Assembly (NCBI GenBank): GCA_041392665.1
Contig: JAWKLQ010000006.1
Location: forward strand, 62,001-126,000
Length of the DNA: 64,000 nt
Source: Flavilitoribacter sp020436695
GTDB taxonomy: Bacteria; Bacteroidota; Bacteroidia; Chitinophagales; Saprospiraceae
Direction of reading: 5' to 3'
The notes under the pieces are model-generated. The model made no database searches. It saw nothing but the letters and a program-made list of their open reading frames with translations, and was not told the origin of the DNA. Position 1 is the first letter of the stretch, and each line of letters starts with the position of its first letter. The position numbers were made by a program, and so were the translations under genes. Shown here piece after piece: positions 18,998-27,635 of the stretch.

Positions 18998-20374
18998 ATG
19001 ATGTTTCGAAAAGCTACATTAATATTTAATAAACTCTCCCATCTGGGGATCACAGATCAGGAGACGCATTTGGGACGGTTTCGCAAAAGGGTGATCAACC
19101 GTACTTTCTTCGTTATTGGTCTCACCTGCGGGCTCCTGGCATTACAGGCAACCCTTGTTAATAGTGTGCAGGATGTATACGTCCCAGTCATCATCGGCAT
19201 GGTCACTTTTGCCGCCCTTTCATTAAATTATTTCCGGTTGTACCTCCTGGCACAGCTCTTTCTTACATTCTTTTATCCCACCCTCTTGCTTTTCATCATT
19301 TTCCTCTACGGCCCGGGCTTGCGGCTGGAGTATACCATTTCGCTTTTCCTGGTATTCGCCTTTATTCTTTATGATGACAAACGATTGAGGATCATTAATC
19401 TGGTCTATCTCGTGCTCATCCAGTTTTTCGGTTACTATTACACCACTCATGAAATCAGTGCTTTCAGCCAGTATGTAGACACTGGAGATAGCATTATCGT
19501 TCTATTGGGCACCACACTTGGGCTTGCACTCCTGGTGTATAAATACGCCAGCGAACATAAAGTTCTGCTTGAACAACAGCAAATTCTAAACCGGGATTTA
19601 AACGCAAAAAATGAAGAACTGGAATCCATTGTCGAAGAAAAAGTACGGTTAAATGAACAGCTCCTGGAGAAGACTCGTGATCTCAGACGGTCCAATGAGT
19701 TTCTGGAAAGCTATACCTATATTGCCTCACACGATCTGAAAACTCCAATTCGCGGCATTTCGGGTTTTTCGGCCCTGCTGCAAAAAAAACTCAAAAGCTT
19801 CAAAGATGAGGATATCCAGGATTATCTGAAGTATATCTCCACTGGTGTTATCCAGCTCAATTCCATAGTTGACGGCATTATTGAAAATGCCGAGAGCAAT
19901 CGCTCCAACCTTCACTATGAGTACATTGACTGTATGGAACTTATTCAGGGAATAGAACACAAACTAAGACTGCGCCTTGAGTCTATTCAAGGGCATCTGG
20001 TATTCCGCGACCTGCCATTCATTTATGCTGATAAGGGCATGTTGGCTAAAGTCTTTTATTACCTGATCGATAATGGTTTCAAATACAACCACGACCAAAA
20101 ACCCGAAGTATTGGTGACTTACCGGAAGTGCGACAAAAAACACGAATTTTCGATTTCCGACAACGGTATCGGTGTTCCGCCTCCTTACCAGGATGACATC
20201 TTCAAGATGTTTAAAAAATTACACCCAAAGCAGGAATACGGCGGCTCCGGGGTGGGACTGGCGCTTTGCAAAAAGATCATTGAGCTGCACCGGGGAGAGA
20301 TCTGGCTGGAACAGAATGTTCAGGAAGGCAGTATCTTCCGGTTTACAATTCCGCATAATGTAGAGATCTCATAG
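18998..20374 (+). CDS. Membrane sensor histidine kinase (paralog 2 of 2)
   Basis: The architecture matches the preceding gene: six hydrophobic helices, a longer coiled-coil linker (about 190-230), HisKA with YIASHDLKTPIRGI, and HATPase_c with YLIDNGFKYN, DNGIGV and GGSGVGLAL. The linker is about 18 residues longer than in paralog 1, which accounts for the length difference (458 versus 440). Two adjacent ATGs (18998, 19001) are possible starts. The pair clearly arose by tandem duplication. Divergence in the membrane part is greater than in the catalytic part, consistent with changed input. No receiver or regulator gene is adjacent. Confidence 0.88.
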   Translation: MMFRKATLIFNKLSHLGITDQETHLGRFRKRVINRTFFVIGLTCGLLALQATLVNSVQDVYVPVIIGMVTFAALSLNYFRLYLLAQLFLTFFYPTLLLFIIFLYGPGLRLEYTISLFLVFAFILYDDKRLRIINLVYLVLIQFFGYYYTTHEISAFSQYVDTGDSIIVLLGTTLGLALLVYKYASEHKVLLEQQQILNRDLNAKNEELESIVEEKVRLNEQLLEKTRDLRRSNEFLESYTYIASHDLKTPIRGISGFSALLQKKLKSFKDEDIQDYLKYISTGVIQLNSIVDGIIENAESNRSNLHYEYIDCMELIQGIEHKLRLRLESIQGHLVFRDLPFIYADKGMLAKVFYYLIDNGFKYNHDQKPEVLVTYRKCDKKHEFSISDNGIGVPPPYQDDIFKMFKKLHPKQEYGGSGVGLALCKKIIELHRGEIWLEQNVQEGSIFRFTIPHNVEIS

Positions 20375-20406
20375 AAAAGCCCCGAATCTCACGGGAGAAA
20401 TTCGGG
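20374..20406 (-). terminator. Possible minus-strand terminator after the small lipoprotein gene
   Basis: cccgaat (20381-20387) pairs with attcggg (20400-20406). Read on the minus strand, the hairpin is followed by TTTT (20375-20378). It lies 27 bp beyond the stop of the minus-strand lipoprotein gene and may also help end the convergent kinase transcript. The T tract is short. Confidence 0.4.
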
Positions 20407-20432
20407 ACCGCCAATAAATACGCATAGGTACC

Positions 20433-20879
20433 CTATCCTTTTTTCTCAAAAGTGAGTAGATCCGTTCCGCCATTTCCACCACTAAGGTGTTCGAGCCGGA
20501 TCTTGTCGTCTGTTTTTTCCAGTACATGCCAGTCTTCACTCAGATCCTCGAAATTATCCGGCGAAGAGAAATTGATGTTCAACTTGTTCTTACTATCGTC
20601 TTTGCCATTTGACCAGCTTCCTTTTACCGTACTGGAACCATTAGTAGCTTTAAGTGTACCGTCATCTTCGAAGGTGAACGTATACCCGGAAAAATGGGCG
20701 GTTTCATCTTTTTTATCGAAGAAGTAGGTAATCACCCAATCTCCGCTCTTTAACGTATTGATCACTTCGGTTACCGACAGATCGTCGCTGCCGTTTGGGC
20801 TGAAGTCGTCCTTGGTACAGCTGAAAGTGATGGCTGAAAGAATAATCACCGATAACAGATAATGGATCTTGCTTTGCAT
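20433..20879 (-). CDS. Small lipocalin-like lipoprotein
   Basis: A lipoprotein signal with lipobox (ITFSC, cysteine at about residue 21) is followed by a compact beta-rich domain. That domain contains WVITYFFDKKDETAHFSGYTFTF and GTLKATNGSSTVKGSWS, the pattern of lipocalin-like/DUF5004-type Bacteroidota lipoproteins. It would be attached to the outer or inner membrane. The gene is single and is convergent with the second histidine kinase. No function can be deduced. Confidence 0.7.
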   Translation of the reverse strand: MQSKIHYLLSVIILSAITFSCTKDDFSPNGSDDLSVTEVINTLKSGDWVITYFFDKKDETAHFSGYTFTFEDDGTLKATNGSSTVKGSWSNGKDDSKNKLNINFSSPDNFEDLSEDWHVLEKTDDKIRLEHLSGGNGGTDLLTFEKKG

Positions 20880-21099
20880 GAAACGTGTTTTTAAAGTTTA
20901 TGCGTGCAATCTAAGATCATAGGCCGCATGCATGCAATTCTGTTTTACCGAAAAGGAAAAAGGAAGGTCTGAGCGGGGATTTCACCTAAGCCGGGCCGGT
21001 ACGACAAAAGCAGATAGCATTCCATTGAAAATTTGTAGGAAAGAGGCAATCTTCAGCTGAAATTATTATTTTGGCTCAAGTCTGATTGATTCAAGTTAT

Positions 21100-21263
21100 C
21101 AGTCGGCAGTCAATAGTCATCAGTCTATCAAACCAGTACTAAAGAGGAACGAAATTGCCCCGAATAGCAGCACGCCAGGGGTTTCCATCTTGATGATCTA
21201 GTCTTATTAACATAAATTTCGGCGCCCACTTTCATGACTATTGACTGACGATTGCCGACTGAC
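21100..21263. repeat. Second GTCGGCAGT-family inverted repeat, upstream of pgm
   Basis: A left arm (cagtcggcagtcaatagtca, from 21100) and a right arm (atgactattgactgacgatt, from 21234, continuing into gccgactgac) are inverted copies about 100 bp apart. They match the repeats at 6389-6560. The rest of the 20880-21309 gap shows no gene. The repeat accidentally extends the pgm reading frame upstream, so an automated start at 21241 would lie inside it. Confidence 0.6.
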
Positions 21264-21309
21264 ATTAATAAGTGCCAATTACCAGAATACAACAAAACAC
21301 TCAAGATCT

Positions 21310-22950
21310 ATGGGAGTCCATCCACAGGCCGGCAAGACCGCTGCCCCCGAACAATTGACCAACATTCCACGGCTCATCACCGCTTACTTTACCGACCAAC
21401 CCGATCCCTCGGTCCGAGCCCAGCGCGTTTCCTTCGGTACTTCCGGGCACCGGGGCACCTCCTTTAACGGCTCCTTCAATGAGCAGCATATCCTGGCAAC
21501 CACGCAGGCCATCTGCTTATACCGGCAAAAAGAAGGCATTACCGGCCCGGTATTTATGGGCATTGATTCACATCCGCTGTCAGAACCGGCTCAGGCTACA
21601 GCACTGGAAGTCCTGGCCGCCAATGGAGTGGAAACCATGATTGCGGTCGATGATGATTACACGCCCACTCCGGCGGTCAGCCATGCCATACTGGTCTACA
21701 ACCGGGGCCGTTCCAAAGACCTGGCTGACGGCATCGTGATCACGCCCTCCCACAATCCGCCTGAAGACGGCGGCTTCAAATACAATATGACCAACGGTGG
21801 TCCGGCCGAAGGTGGTGTTACCTCCTGGATCGAGGCCAAAGCCAATGAACTGCTGGAAGCCGGCCTCAAGGGAGTAAAACGAATTCCTCTGCAAAAAGCG
21901 CTGAAGGCAGCAACTACCCATCGGTATGATTATCGGGGTAACTACATCGATGAGCTCGGCCAGGTGATCGATATGGAAGCCATTCGCTCCTCTGGCCTTC
22001 ACCTGGGGGTCGATCCCCTCGGCGGTGCAGGGGTAAATTACTGGGGTCGCATTGCCGATCAGTATAAACTCGATCTTACGGTGGTCAGTACCGAAGTAGA
22101 TCCCACCTTCCGCTTTATGTCACTCGACTGGGATGGGAAGATCCGCATGGATCCATCCTCCCGCTACGCCATGCAGCGACTCATTTCGTTGAAAGATCGT
22201 TTTCCGGTGGCCTTTGCCTGCGATACCGACCACGACCGTCATGGGATCGTCACTCGCAGTGTAGGCCTGATGCAACCTAATCACTATCTGGCTGTAGCTA
22301 TTGATTATCTCTTCCGTAATCGGCCGAACTGGAAGCCGGATACTGGGATCGGCAAGACGCTGGTGAGTAGCCAGATGATCGACCGGGTTGCGGCCAAACT
22401 GGGCCGTAAACTCGTGGAAGTACCCGTGGGCTTCAAATGGTTCGTTGACGGATTGTTCGACGGCACCCTGGGATTTGGCGGAGAGGAAAGCGCCGGCGCT
22501 TCATTCCTGGATCTGCAAGGCCGCGTATGGTCAACCGACAAAGACGGTATCATCGCCGCGCTGCTGTCCGGTGAGATCACTGCCCGTACCGGCAAGGACC
22601 CCGGTGAGATCTATAAAGGATTCACTAAAGAATTCGGCGAGCCGGTTTACGACCGCGTGGATGCTCCGGCTACTCCCGAGCAAAAGGATAAACTAAAAAA
22701 ATTATCTCCCGAACAGATCACCTCCTCCGAACTGGCCGGTGAAAAGATCGAAGCCATTCTGACCAAAGCGCCCGGCAACGGAGCCGATATCGGCGGGTTG
22801 AAAGTCGTGACGGCCAATGGCTGGTTTGCGGCAAGACCGTCTGGTACGGAAAACATTTATAAGATCTACGCCGAGAGTTTCAAAGGGGAAGCTCATCTGC
22901 GGCAACTCCAGGAAGAAGCGCAGAAAGTGGTGGATGGGGTGATTGGATAA
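21310..22950 (+). CDS. pgm: Phosphoglucomutase (alpha-D-glucose phosphate-specific)
   Basis: The enzyme interconverts glucose 1-phosphate and glucose 6-phosphate in the cytoplasm, linking glycolysis to polysaccharide and nucleotide-sugar synthesis. The phosphoserine loop reads TPSHNP with serine at about residue 147, and the metal loop reads DTDHDRHG (about 305-312). A sugar-binding GGEESAG and a C-terminal RPSGTENIYKIY phosphate-binding loop are also present. I chose ATG 21310 because MGVHPQAGK aligns with the Escherichia coli Pgm N-terminus (MAIHNRAGQ) and gives 546 residues, the family length. The longer frame from 21241 starts inside an intergenic repeat. The domain set is complete and the gene is isolated. 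Confidence 0.95.
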   Translation: MGVHPQAGKTAAPEQLTNIPRLITAYFTDQPDPSVRAQRVSFGTSGHRGTSFNGSFNEQHILATTQAICLYRQKEGITGPVFMGIDSHPLSEPAQATALEVLAANGVETMIAVDDDYTPTPAVSHAILVYNRGRSKDLADGIVITPSHNPPEDGGFKYNMTNGGPAEGGVTSWIEAKANELLEAGLKGVKRIPLQKALKAATTHRYDYRGNYIDELGQVIDMEAIRSSGLHLGVDPLGGAGVNYWGRIADQYKLDLTVVSTEVDPTFRFMSLDWDGKIRMDPSSRYAMQRLISLKDRFPVAFACDTDHDRHGIVTRSVGLMQPNHYLAVAIDYLFRNRPNWKPDTGIGKTLVSSQMIDRVAAKLGRKLVEVPVGFKWFVDGLFDGTLGFGGEESAGASFLDLQGRVWSTDKDGIIAALLSGEITARTGKDPGEIYKGFTKEFGEPVYDRVDAPATPEQKDKLKKLSPEQITSSELAGEKIEAILTKAPGNGADIGGLKVVTANGWFAARPSGTENIYKIYAESFKGEAHLRQLQEEAQKVVDGVIG

Positions 22951-22975
22951 AGGCGGTACTGTACTCAGTATTGTG

Positions 22976-23045
22976 AAACATGAATCATCGTACATCACGA
23001 ATGAACCCAAAATAGTGAAAGAGTAATGTACGATGACTCATGTTT
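22976..23045. repeat. Long palindrome between convergent genes
   Basis: Arms 22976-22995 and 23026-23045 are inverted copies with one mismatch in 20, separated by 30 bases. The right arm touches the stop codon of the minus-strand deacetylase gene. Its location between convergent pgm and that gene suits a bidirectional terminator, although no T tract is present. Confidence 0.65.
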
Positions 23046-23913
23046 ACAGTTTAAGATCAGCATAACTGATCAATTCAATCCCCAATCGGTCAATAGCCGC
23101 TTTCACTCTTGGGTCGGTCAGCATTTTAAGAACGCCATAACGGTCCTGCGCCACGTGCTCGTAGCCGGGATGGCCAATCGCCTGTTGTTCGGGAAAATCA
23201 TCTGCCGGATGCTCTACGAACAACCAGTTACCCGGTGTAAGCGTTTCCAGGTTCTCAATAAAGCGGCTTACTCTTTGTTCCGGTGGCAGGGTGTTATCTC
23301 CCAGGCCGGGCATTCTTTTGGTATCATACGCTTCCGGGAAAATATCCAGTCCGTACTCTTCTGCCAGTTTCACGAACAGAGCATTAGTCTCGTCATTGAT
23401 ATTCAGACACCCCATGTGGCTGGACAGGTGAGTTAATTGCGGGATATCTCGTTTGGCCATTTCGATCTGTGCCCGCAGTTCCTTTTCCATTTCTTCGATG
23501 CTCCATTCATGGTCCAGGATGGCTGCATCCGGCAGACGTTTGTTGGGCCAGACCATTGGATAAAAATAACCGCGTTCATCGGTAATGCTCGGTGCCTGGG
23601 TAAGCGGCCGCCATTTCACATTGGTCCACTCGCTGGTCAGGGTAAGGTGTACCCCTACATCTGCGTCCGGCATTTCCCGCAGCATAGCAATAGCTTCCGG
23701 ATACCAGGCGGTAGGCACCATGATCTCTACAGAGGTGGCGATGCCATGCTCAAAAGTTTGACGGATTCCGGTATTGGTAGCGTGGGAACAGCCCATGTCG
23801 TCTACCCGGATGATGAGGCGGATGGGCTCCTGGCCCGGCAGAGTACTACCGCTCAGGACAACGAGCAGCCCTAAAACCAAAGTCCACCGCAATAGATATA
23901 ATGATCGCGTCAT
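23044..23913 (-). CDS. ChbG/YdjC-family carbohydrate deacetylase, exported
   Basis: The protein starts with a signal peptide (hydrophobic stretch WTLVLGLLVVLSG) and continues with the YdjC/ChbG fold. The metal-site motifs are IRVDDMGCSHA (paired aspartates), GVHLTL and THLSSHMG. Family members deacetylate chitooligosaccharides or related N-acetyl sugars, or act on hopanoid head groups (HpnK). Export suggests a periplasmic glycan substrate. In-frame starts also exist at 23937 and 23952; I prefer 23913 because an A-rich leader precedes it and the signal peptide then has normal length. It is a single gene convergent with pgm. Confidence 0.8.
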   Translation of the reverse strand: MTRSLYLLRWTLVLGLLVVLSGSTLPGQEPIRLIIRVDDMGCSHATNTGIRQTFEHGIATSVEIMVPTAWYPEAIAMLREMPDADVGVHLTLTSEWTNVKWRPLTQAPSITDERGYFYPMVWPNKRLPDAAILDHEWSIEEMEKELRAQIEMAKRDIPQLTHLSSHMGCLNINDETNALFVKLAEEYGLDIFPEAYDTKRMPGLGDNTLPPEQRVSRFIENLETLTPGNWLFVEHPADDFPEQQAIGHPGYEHVAQDRYGVLKMLTDPRVKAAIDRLGIELISYADLKL

Positions 23914-24061
23914 AGTGTTTATACTTTTCTTTCGCATTTCCGAATTCGTCAAAGGATTGATTCATTTTTTTTGAATAAAAACCCGACCAGATCTACCCGT
24001 TGCTCCTGCTTCCGCACAGAATTTCCTTACCGGTTCCACATATTGCCAGGTGACTTTTAGA

Positions 24062-24520
24062 TCACCCCTTCAACTCCATAGCCAGCAGCTCTTCCAAATA
24101 GCCCTTCGCACGTAACGTATCATATACGAGCGCCAGATTGCAAGCATTTTCTAAATACCTAATATTATTGGGCACCAGTTGTAAGGCCTTTTCAATGTAT
24201 TCCGTTGCCCGCTCATAATTTCCCTGGTTAAGATAGGTTACAGATGAATTCATAAAGGGAGCTGGATATAGACTGCTCGTACAAGCCCAGGAAGTTATAA
24301 CTTATTCCTAAATTGTTATAATCAGTTACACTAAGGGGGGGCCAATTCAATAGAGCGATTATACATCGCAATAGCTTCCACGTATTTGCCTTGATTGCGA
24401 TAATTATACGCAAGGTTGCTAATGGCTCCATCGTGATTGGGATTTTTTTCAATAGCCTGCAAATTGGCTTCTATAGATTTGTTGGTGTTGCCTTTAGTTC
24501 TTTGTAAAGTCTTGAAAAGG
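24062..24520 (-). pseudogene. Frameshifted TPR-protein remnant
   Basis: Read on the minus strand, three different frames carry consecutive TPR-like pieces: NPNHDGAISNLAYNYRNQGK with YVEAIAMYNRSIELAP, then VTDYNNLGISYNFLGLYEQS, then SSVTYLNQGNYERATEYIEK. The first break coincides with a run of seven G on the plus strand (24335-24341). The second lies near 24245 and seems to include a small deletion. There is no convincing start, and a stop lies upstream of the first piece. This looks like a decayed TPR gene. A sequencing error could explain the homopolymer break but not both breaks. Confidence 0.65.
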
Positions 24521-24559
24521 GCATTTTCCTAAATTTAAGAAAAGGAAAAATGCTTTTTT
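24521..24559 (+). terminator. Hairpin with T tract beside the TPR remnant
   Basis: gcattttcct (24521-24530) pairs with aggaaaaatgc (24543-24553, one bulge), followed by a run of T. It has the form of a plus-strand terminator, but no intact plus-strand gene precedes it. It may be a leftover of the rearrangement that destroyed the TPR gene. Confidence 0.4.
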
Positions 24560-24712
24560 GACACTAATCCTTATTTAGTTTTAACCGGCCAATTTCCGAA
24601 TTTAGCACAATCCGGCTATCCTACCGAGTATTGCCGGACTTTTTCGAATTATTTTTTACCTTTTGCGGTGAATAATTTGTCAGATATTTCACCTGTATAA
24701 AAACCAACTTGC

Positions 24713-27439
24713 ATGCAACGCAATTACCTGCTTAGCCTGTTGCTGGTCTGCCTCAGCATCAGTGCGGTCAGATCTCAGGCACTATCCACTTATGATCTTA
24801 GCTGCGAACATAAAGTCAATCCGCTGGGGTTGGATGTAGCACAACCACGGTTGAGCTGGAAGATCAAAGCGGACGGAAATAACATGCTCCAAACCGCCTA
24901 TGCCATCCAGGTGGCTACTACCCCGGCATTCAGTCGTAAAAGCCTGGTTTGGGATAGCGGCAAACAAAATGCCGGCACCTCCGTTTTACTACCCTACCAG
25001 GGCGATGCACTTACTTCCGGCCAACGCTATTACTGGAAAGTCAAAGTATGGGACAATAAGGGCCGGGAATCCGACTGGAGTGCACCGGCTTATTGGGAAA
25101 CCGGACTTTTAAAGACTGCCGACTGGACCGCCCAATGGATAGAGCCTGAACAGGAAGAAATGCGCGACGGCCCTGCATTATTTCTGCGCAAGGATTTCAA
25201 TCTGGATCGCAATATAGCCAGTGCCCGCGCTTACGTGACCGCCCATGGCTTGTATGAGCTTTATCTCAATGGAGAAAGAGTAGGCGATCAGGTATTCACG
25301 CCGGGATGGACGGTTTATAACGAGCGCTTGCAATATCAGGTGTACGATGTTACCGAGCAACTCAAAAGAGGAGATAATGCAGTGGGCATTGCCCTCGGAG
25401 ACGGCTGGTACCGCGGTTCGCTTGCCTGGAGCGACAACTGGGGCATCTACGGTAAACGGCTGGGCGCGCTCTGCCAGATCGAAGTCACCTATACCAATGG
25501 CCGTAAAGCAACCATAATCACGGATGCCAACTGGAAGGGCACTTCCGACGGCCCCATCATACTGAACAGTATCTACAACGGCGAGACCTACGATGCCCGC
25601 AAGGAAATGCCAGGCTGGAGCACGGCCGGATTTGACGACAGCAGTTGGAAAGCCGTAAAGGTTACTGATGATGCCAAGGATGTCATCATTGCCACCCAAA
25701 CCGTACCGGTACGAAAGGTGCAGGAGATCAGCCCCATTAAGATCTGGCGTACACCGAATGGCACTTTGGTGGCCGATTTCGGACAGAACCTGGTAGGTTG
25801 GATGCGGCTGAAAGGAACGGCACCCGCCGGAACGGAAGTTACCATCCGCCACGCCGAAGTAATGGATAAATTCGGTGAGTTCTATACGGAGAACCTGCGC
25901 GCAGCCCATGCCATGCTGAAATACACCTTTAAAGGACAGGGGGAGGAAAGCTACGAGCCGCGCTTTACCTTTATGGGGTTCCGTTACATCGCGGTGGAAG
26001 GATTTCCCGGTGAACTGAAGCCGGAAAATATTACTGCTGTAGTAATCCATTCAGATATGAAGCCCACCGGTTCTTTCGAATGCTCCAATCCGCTGATCAA
26101 TCAGTTGCAGCACAATATTGTCTGGGGTCAGAAAGGCAATTTCCTCGATGTACCTACCGATTGCCCACAACGAGACGAGCGCCTCGGCTGGACAGGTGAC
26201 GCCCAGGCCTTCTGCCGTACTGCCGCCTTCAACATGGATGTATCGGCCTTCTTTACCAAATGGCTGCAAGACCTGAGTGCCGATCAAAGAGCGGATGGCG
26301 GCGTTCCTTTTGTGATCCCCAATGTATTGGGAGGGCAGGGGGTTTCTGCCGGATGGGGCGATGTGGCCACTATTGCTCCCTGGACCATGTATCAGGTTTA
26401 CGGTGATAAGGGCTTTCTCGAAACGCAGTATCCTTCTATGAAGGCTTACGTAGACTACATTCGGGAAAAGGCCGGAGACAGTCATCTCTGGACCGGGGGA
26501 AGTGTGTTCGGCGACTGGCTGTATTACAAACCCAAAATGACCAATCATACCGAACCGGACGGATATACTAACCCGGATATGATCGCCACTATGTTCTTTG
26601 CTTATTCGGCCGACCTGGTGTCCAAAGCGGCCAATGTCCTGGGTAAGAATGAAGATGCTGTTTTGTATTCCGAGCTTTACGGGCAGATCAAACAGGCATT
26701 CCAGGATAACTACATAACGGCTTCCGGCCGGGTAGCTTCCGATTCTCAGACCTCTTACGTTCTGGCACTGATGTTCGACCTGATGCCGGAAGATATGAAG
26801 TCCAAAGCAGCACAGCATCTGGTCAGTGATATTCAGCGCCGGGGGAATCATCTTTCCACCGGCTTTTTGGGTACACCGTATTTATGCCACGTACTGTCTG
26901 ATAACGGCCATACCTCCGTGGGTTATGATCTGTTGTTGCAGGAGACCTACCCTTCCTGGCTGTACCCCGTTAAAATGGGCGCTACAACCATCTGGGAGCG
27001 GTGGGACGGTCAAAAGACCGACAGTACTTTCCAGGATAAGGGGATGAACTCTTTCAATCATTACGCCTACGGCGCCATCGGAGACTGGATGTACCGGGTA
27101 GTGGCCGGTATTGAGATCGGAGAGCCGGGTTATAAGCAGATCTGCATTCAGCCGCATCCGGACAATAGGCTGGAATACGCCAAAGCCGGCTTTGACAGTT
27201 CGTACGGTGAGATCGCTTCCGGCTGGGAGTTAAAGGATGGGCAGCTTACAGTAACGGTTAGCATTCCGCCTAATACTACCGCACTTATTGAATTACCGGG
27301 GGCAAATGCCAATGGCACCCGCGCCAATGACCGGAACATCAGGGATAATACTGATCTGAAAAATGTGCAGGAGGTTGGTGGTAAACTGCAGATGGAAGTA
27401 GGTTCGGGGAGGTATGTTTTTACTTATCCTTTTCAGTAA
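24713..27439 (+). CDS. GH78 alpha-L-rhamnosidase, secreted
   Basis: After a signal peptide (ending near AVRSQA) come an N-terminal fibronectin-like domain (CEHKVNPLGLDVAQPRLSW), carbohydrate-binding beta domains, and an (alpha/alpha)6-barrel. The barrel carries the GH78 acidic motifs DVPTDCPQRDERLGWTGDAQ (about 478-497) and TTIWERWDG near 760, and a C-terminal beta domain. At 908 residues the length is typical. It should hydrolyse terminal alpha-L-rhamnose from glycans or glycosides outside the inner membrane. It is monocistronic, without SusC/SusD neighbours. Nearby deacetylase, isomerase and sulfatase genes hint at use of complex glycans, but they are not in one operon. Confidence 0.93.
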   Translation: MQRNYLLSLLLVCLSISAVRSQALSTYDLSCEHKVNPLGLDVAQPRLSWKIKADGNNMLQTAYAIQVATTPAFSRKSLVWDSGKQNAGTSVLLPYQGDALTSGQRYYWKVKVWDNKGRESDWSAPAYWETGLLKTADWTAQWIEPEQEEMRDGPALFLRKDFNLDRNIASARAYVTAHGLYELYLNGERVGDQVFTPGWTVYNERLQYQVYDVTEQLKRGDNAVGIALGDGWYRGSLAWSDNWGIYGKRLGALCQIEVTYTNGRKATIITDANWKGTSDGPIILNSIYNGETYDARKEMPGWSTAGFDDSSWKAVKVTDDAKDVIIATQTVPVRKVQEISPIKIWRTPNGTLVADFGQNLVGWMRLKGTAPAGTEVTIRHAEVMDKFGEFYTENLRAAHAMLKYTFKGQGEESYEPRFTFMGFRYIAVEGFPGELKPENITAVVIHSDMKPTGSFECSNPLINQLQHNIVWGQKGNFLDVPTDCPQRDERLGWTGDAQAFCRTAAFNMDVSAFFTKWLQDLSADQRADGGVPFVIPNVLGGQGVSAGWGDVATIAPWTMYQVYGDKGFLETQYPSMKAYVDYIREKAGDSHLWTGGSVFGDWLYYKPKMTNHTEPDGYTNPDMIATMFFAYSADLVSKAANVLGKNEDAVLYSELYGQIKQAFQDNYITASGRVASDSQTSYVLALMFDLMPEDMKSKAAQHLVSDIQRRGNHLSTGFLGTPYLCHVLSDNGHTSVGYDLLLQETYPSWLYPVKMGATTIWERWDGQKTDSTFQDKGMNSFNHYAYGAIGDWMYRVVAGIEIGEPGYKQICIQPHPDNRLEYAKAGFDSSYGEIASGWELKDGQLTVTVSIPPNTTALIELPGANANGTRANDRNIRDNTDLKNVQEVGGKLQMEVGSGRYVFTYPFQ

Positions 27440-27516
27440 GTTTAACATGAATCATCCCATATTTTTTGGCAGCATCGTATGGGGTCGAAAATAAATATCC
27501 TATTATGCAAGTGGCT

Positions 27517-27562
27517 GTTGCCAGTTGCCGGTTAATCAGTTGACAAACCGGCAACTGGCAAC
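27517..27562. repeat. Perfect 17-bp inverted repeat (GTTGCCAGTTGCC family)
   Basis: Arms 27517-27533 and 27546-27562 pair perfectly with a 12-base loop. Related sequence (caactggcaactg) occurs at about 28778-28793. The repeat lies between the convergent rhamnosidase and DUF6544-like genes and could fold in RNA from either strand. Confidence 0.7.
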
Positions 27563-27635
27563 AAATTGATTATCGATATTTAATAAAAACACCACATTAA
27601 ACGCTTTCTATTCCTTTAATAATTCGGGGCTCATC

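Noticed and set aside
24228..24452. Minus-strand 74-codon ORF as a separate gene
   Set aside because: Only its second half is TPR-like; it is better explained as one frame of a frameshifted TPR remnant.
25178..26050. Long minus-strand ORF (290 codons) inside the rhamnosidase gene
   Set aside because: Antisense to well-conserved GH78 sequence; no recognisable domain.
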